A stretch of DNA of 6,894 nucleotides from Actinomycetota bacterium (lineage in GTDB: Bacteria > Actinomycetota > Actinomycetes > Actinomycetales > Microbacteriaceae), in NCBI GenBank assembly GCA_018895315.1, contig JAHIOK010000430.1, forward strand, positions 1 through 6,894, written 5' to 3'. Shown here piece by piece: positions 5,307 to 6,894 of the stretch; position 1 is the stretch's first letter; each line of letters begins with the position of its first letter. The position numbers were made by a program, and so were the translations under genes. The notes beneath the pieces are model-generated. The model was not told the DNA's origin, ran no database searches, and was given only the letters and a program-made list of their open reading frames with translations.

Positions 5307-6894
5307 GTGGCGACGTATCACGGCGCGCTGCGCCGCGGTCTGCCCCGCACGCCTGGCGGGGAGCCCTGGCCTCCTGCAGGCGAGGCGCCGGCCGCGGTGT
5401 CGGCTACGGTATCGGTTGAGTTGCCGCAGCGGGCAGCTTCGGGTGCTGCCGACCGGCCATCCGGGGCAGACGAAGTGGCTGTGGGCACGGAGTCGGCCGT
5501 TGAGTTGCCGCAGATGGTCGCATCGGATGCCGCCACCCGGCCCTCTGAGGCACACGAAGGTCGTGGCATTCGGCGTGGGCTGCCACGGGTAGCGGGAGGC
5601 GAACCGTGGCCGCCGGCTGCTACTGCCCCCGTGATGGCCGCGCGCGTCGCCGTCGAGTTGCCCCAGATGGCCGCCTCGGATGCTTCGGCCCGGCCGATTG
5701 GCGCAAACGAAGCTGCCCGGGGCGAGGGCTTGTCGGCTGAGTTGCCGCAGATGGTCGCTTCGGATGCCGCGGACGGGTCATCTGGAGCAACCGAAGTCGT
5801 CGGGGTCCGCCGTGGGCTGCCCCGCGTCGCCGGTGGTGAGCCGTGGCCTCCCGCAGATTTCGTCGCCGCATCCCGCGAATCCGCCGTCGCAGCGGCGTCG
5901 GCCTCCACGCCGGCGCACCCGGCGGCTGCCGCATCCCCGCAGGCCGTGACCACTGCCCCCGTCGAGCCATCAGCCCCTGCTGCCTCCGCAGCTCCCCTCC
6001 GGACGGAATCCGCAGCTCCCCTCGCGACAGCACCGGCCGCGGCATCCACTGCGCTCGTCGCCGACCCGCGGCCCCTTCCGCCGCTGCCGTTCACGCCCAC
6101 GGTCTTCCCGGGCGCGGCGGCATTTGCCCGTCCAACACCCGCCCCCGAGCCGAAGCGCTACGGCCCGTTCACGCGTGTGCAGTGGGCCGGGGCCACCGTG
6201 GTCGCGGGCATCGGACTCCTCTTCGCTGCGGCGATGGTGGTGCTCGCCGTGCGCTGGTTCGTGAGTCTCGCGAGTGTCCAGGACTTTCTCGCTGCGTTCC
6301 CCGGCGAGTACCACCTGCCCGAGTCTGCGCCGGTGGGTTTTCCGGCGTGGCTCGGCTGGCAGCACTTCTTCAACGTGTTCTTGATGGTCCTGATCATCCG
6401 ATCGGGCTGGCGGGTGCGCAACGAGAAGCGGCCGACGGCGTTTTGGGCTCCGCACAAGAACAAGAAGGGCAAGATCAGCCTCACGCTGTGGTTCCACCAG
6501 GCGCTGGACGTGCTGTGGCTGGTCAACGGCGTGCTGTTCGTGATCCTGCTGTTCGTCAGCGGGCAGTGGATGAGGATCATTCCGACGAGCTGGGAGGTCT
6601 TCCCGAATGCCGCGTCGGCGATGCTGCAGTACATCTCGCTCGACTGGCCGACCGAGAACGGCTGGGTCAACTACAACAGCCTGCAGCAGCTCGCGTACTT
6701 CACGACCGTGTTCGTGGCTGCCCCGCTCGCCGCGATCACCGGTGTGCGGATGAGCGGTGTGTGGCCCAAGAAGGCCGCGCGCCTGAACAAGATCTATCCG
6801 GTCGAGTGGGCGCGCGCCGTGCACTTTCCGGTCATGCTCTACTTCGTGCTGTTCATCATCGTGCACGTGGCTCTGGTGTTCGCGACGGGAGCCC
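5307..6894 (+). CDS. Cytochrome b-type diheme membrane protein with a long repeat-bearing N-terminal tail (3' end outside window)
   Basis: At least 529 residues, still open at the right edge. Residues 1-182 hold repeated motifs, 183-284 are Ala/Pro-rich, and 285 onward is a membrane domain with five visible helices (about 295-318, 350-366, 398-418, 460-480, 505-527). It resembles actinobacterial cytochrome b/b6-domain (b561-like) proteins. Candidate heme ligands are His353, His397, His506 and His520. By predicted topology 353/520 lie near the outer face and 397/506 near the inner face, fitting two stacked b hemes. Basic residues before helix 1 and in the loops after helices 2 and 4 put the N-terminal tail in the cytoplasm. 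It may carry electrons between quinone and a partner; the partner is not in the window. The start is GTG 5307, 5 bases after etfA, with a weak AGAAGG at 5291-5296; the first repeat follows at once, supporting this start, but a later start is possible. Confidence 0.85.
   Translation, partial: MATYHGALRRGLPRTPGGEPWPPAGEAPAAVSATVSVELPQRAASGAADRPSGADEVAVGTESAVELPQMVASDAATRPSEAHEGRGIRRGLPRVAGGEPWPPAATAPVMAARVAVELPQMAASDASARPIGANEAARGEGLSAELPQMVASDAADGSSGATEVVGVRRGLPRVAGGEPWPPADFVAASRESAVAAASASTPAHPAAAASPQAVTTAPVEPSAPAASAAPLRTESAAPLATAPAAASTALVADPRPLPPLPFTPTVFPGAAAFARPTPAPEPKRYGPFTRVQWAGATVVAGIGLLFAAAMVVLAVRWFVSLASVQDFLAAFPGEYHLPESAPVGFPAWLGWQHFFNVFLMVLIIRSGWRVRNEKRPTAFWAPHKNKKGKISLTLWFHQALDVLWLVNGVLFVILLFVSGQWMRIIPTSWEVFPNAASAMLQYISLDWPTENGWVNYNSLQQLAYFTTVFVAAPLAAITGVRMSGVWPKKAARLNKIYPVEWARAVHFPVMLYFVLFIIVHVALVFATGA
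5331..5852 (+). repeat. Three copies of a 15-residue motif (A repeat) in the cytochrome N-terminal tail
   Basis: Copies lie at 5331-5375 (residues 9-23), 5571-5615 (89-103) and 5808-5852 (168-182). All follow R-R-G-L-P-R-x-x-G-G-E-P-W-P-P, with T-P at the variable pair in copy 1 and V-A in copies 2 and 3. The spacing is 80 and 79 residues. Copies 2 and 3 are identical in protein but use different codons at 10 of 15 positions; copy 1 differs from copy 3 by two residue changes and six silent codon changes. The peptide is therefore conserved while the DNA has drifted. Confidence 0.92.
5418..5795 (+). repeat. Four copies of a 19-residue motif (B repeat) in the cytochrome N-terminal tail
   Basis: Copies are at 5418-5474, 5502-5558, 5655-5711 and 5739-5795 (residues 38-56, 66-84, 117-135, 145-163), with the pattern E-L-P-Q-(R/M)-x-A-S-(D/G)-A followed by a variable stretch ending in Glu. 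Starts are 28, 51 and 28 residues apart, so they come as two pairs, one pair between each two A copies. Copies 2 and 4 share an identical 20-base stretch (5502-5521 and 5739-5758), and all four use the uncommon Leu codon TTG, unlike the codon-scrambled A copies. Confidence 0.88.
5853..6158 (+). other. Ala/Pro-rich low-complexity linker within the cytochrome gene
   Basis: Residues 183-284 of the cytochrome are almost wholly Ala, Pro, Ser, Thr and Val with few charges, ending in a basic P-E-P-K-R-Y just before the first membrane helix. No fold or motif is recognisable. It looks like a flexible spacer that would hold the repeat region away from the membrane on the cytoplasmic side. The composition is seen directly; the spacer role is inferred. 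Confidence 0.75.

Noticed and set aside
5318..6100. 260-codon minus-strand frame with internal repeats opposite the cytochrome tail
   Set aside because: Its repeats are the reverse reading of the plus-strand A and B motifs. The plus frame is open from 5307 to the edge and joins a real membrane domain, and the silent changes between A copies preserve only the plus-strand peptide.
5970..6866. 298-codon minus-strand frame opposite the cytochrome membrane domain
   Set aside because: It is charged and His/Arg-rich with no motif, while the plus strand encodes hydrophobic helices with ordered His ligands.

Overview
The window is high-GC DNA with dense, closely spaced genes. Codon use is strongly GC3-biased, and the hexamer GCATCC/GGATGC is conspicuously frequent. 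Together with the gene content this suggests an actinobacterium, most likely Microbacteriaceae (Microbacterium-like). That assignment is inferred from composition and family resemblance, not from a database search.

Layout from left to right: the 3' end of a citrate synthase-family gene, probably 2-methylcitrate synthase (1-352, +); a small YCII/DGPF-family protein (439-771, +); an acyl-CoA dehydrogenase closely resembling isobutyryl-CoA dehydrogenase (919-2097, +), overlapped by 4 bases with an enoyl-CoA hydratase (2094-2870, +); a convergent MarR-family regulator (2880-3416, -); then, divergent from the regulator, etfB (3534-4310, +), etfA (4321-5301, +) and a cytochrome b-type membrane protein that runs off the right edge (5307-6894, +). 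No stretch over 300 bases lacks a gene. No tRNA, rRNA, CRISPR or mobile element was seen.

The genes fit one metabolic story. Isobutyryl-CoA from valine is oxidised to methacrylyl-CoA by the dehydrogenase and hydrated by the crotonase. Electrons leave the dehydrogenase through EtfBA. The propionyl-CoA made further down the valine pathway could enter the 2-methylcitrate cycle through the left-edge synthase. Control is probably local: a perfect 20-bp palindrome lies in front of the dehydrogenase gene, and a second, different inverted repeat lies between marR and etfB.

The least ordinary part is the cytochrome. Its predicted cytoplasmic N-terminal tail of about 284 residues carries a period of about 79 residues in an A-B-B-A-B-B-A pattern. 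The 15-residue A motif (R-R-G-L-P-R-x-x-G-G-E-P-W-P-P) occurs three times. Copies 2 and 3 are identical in protein although 10 of their 15 codons differ, a sign of selection on the peptide itself. I see no function in the sequence for this tail; a docking element for a soluble partner is a hypothesis.
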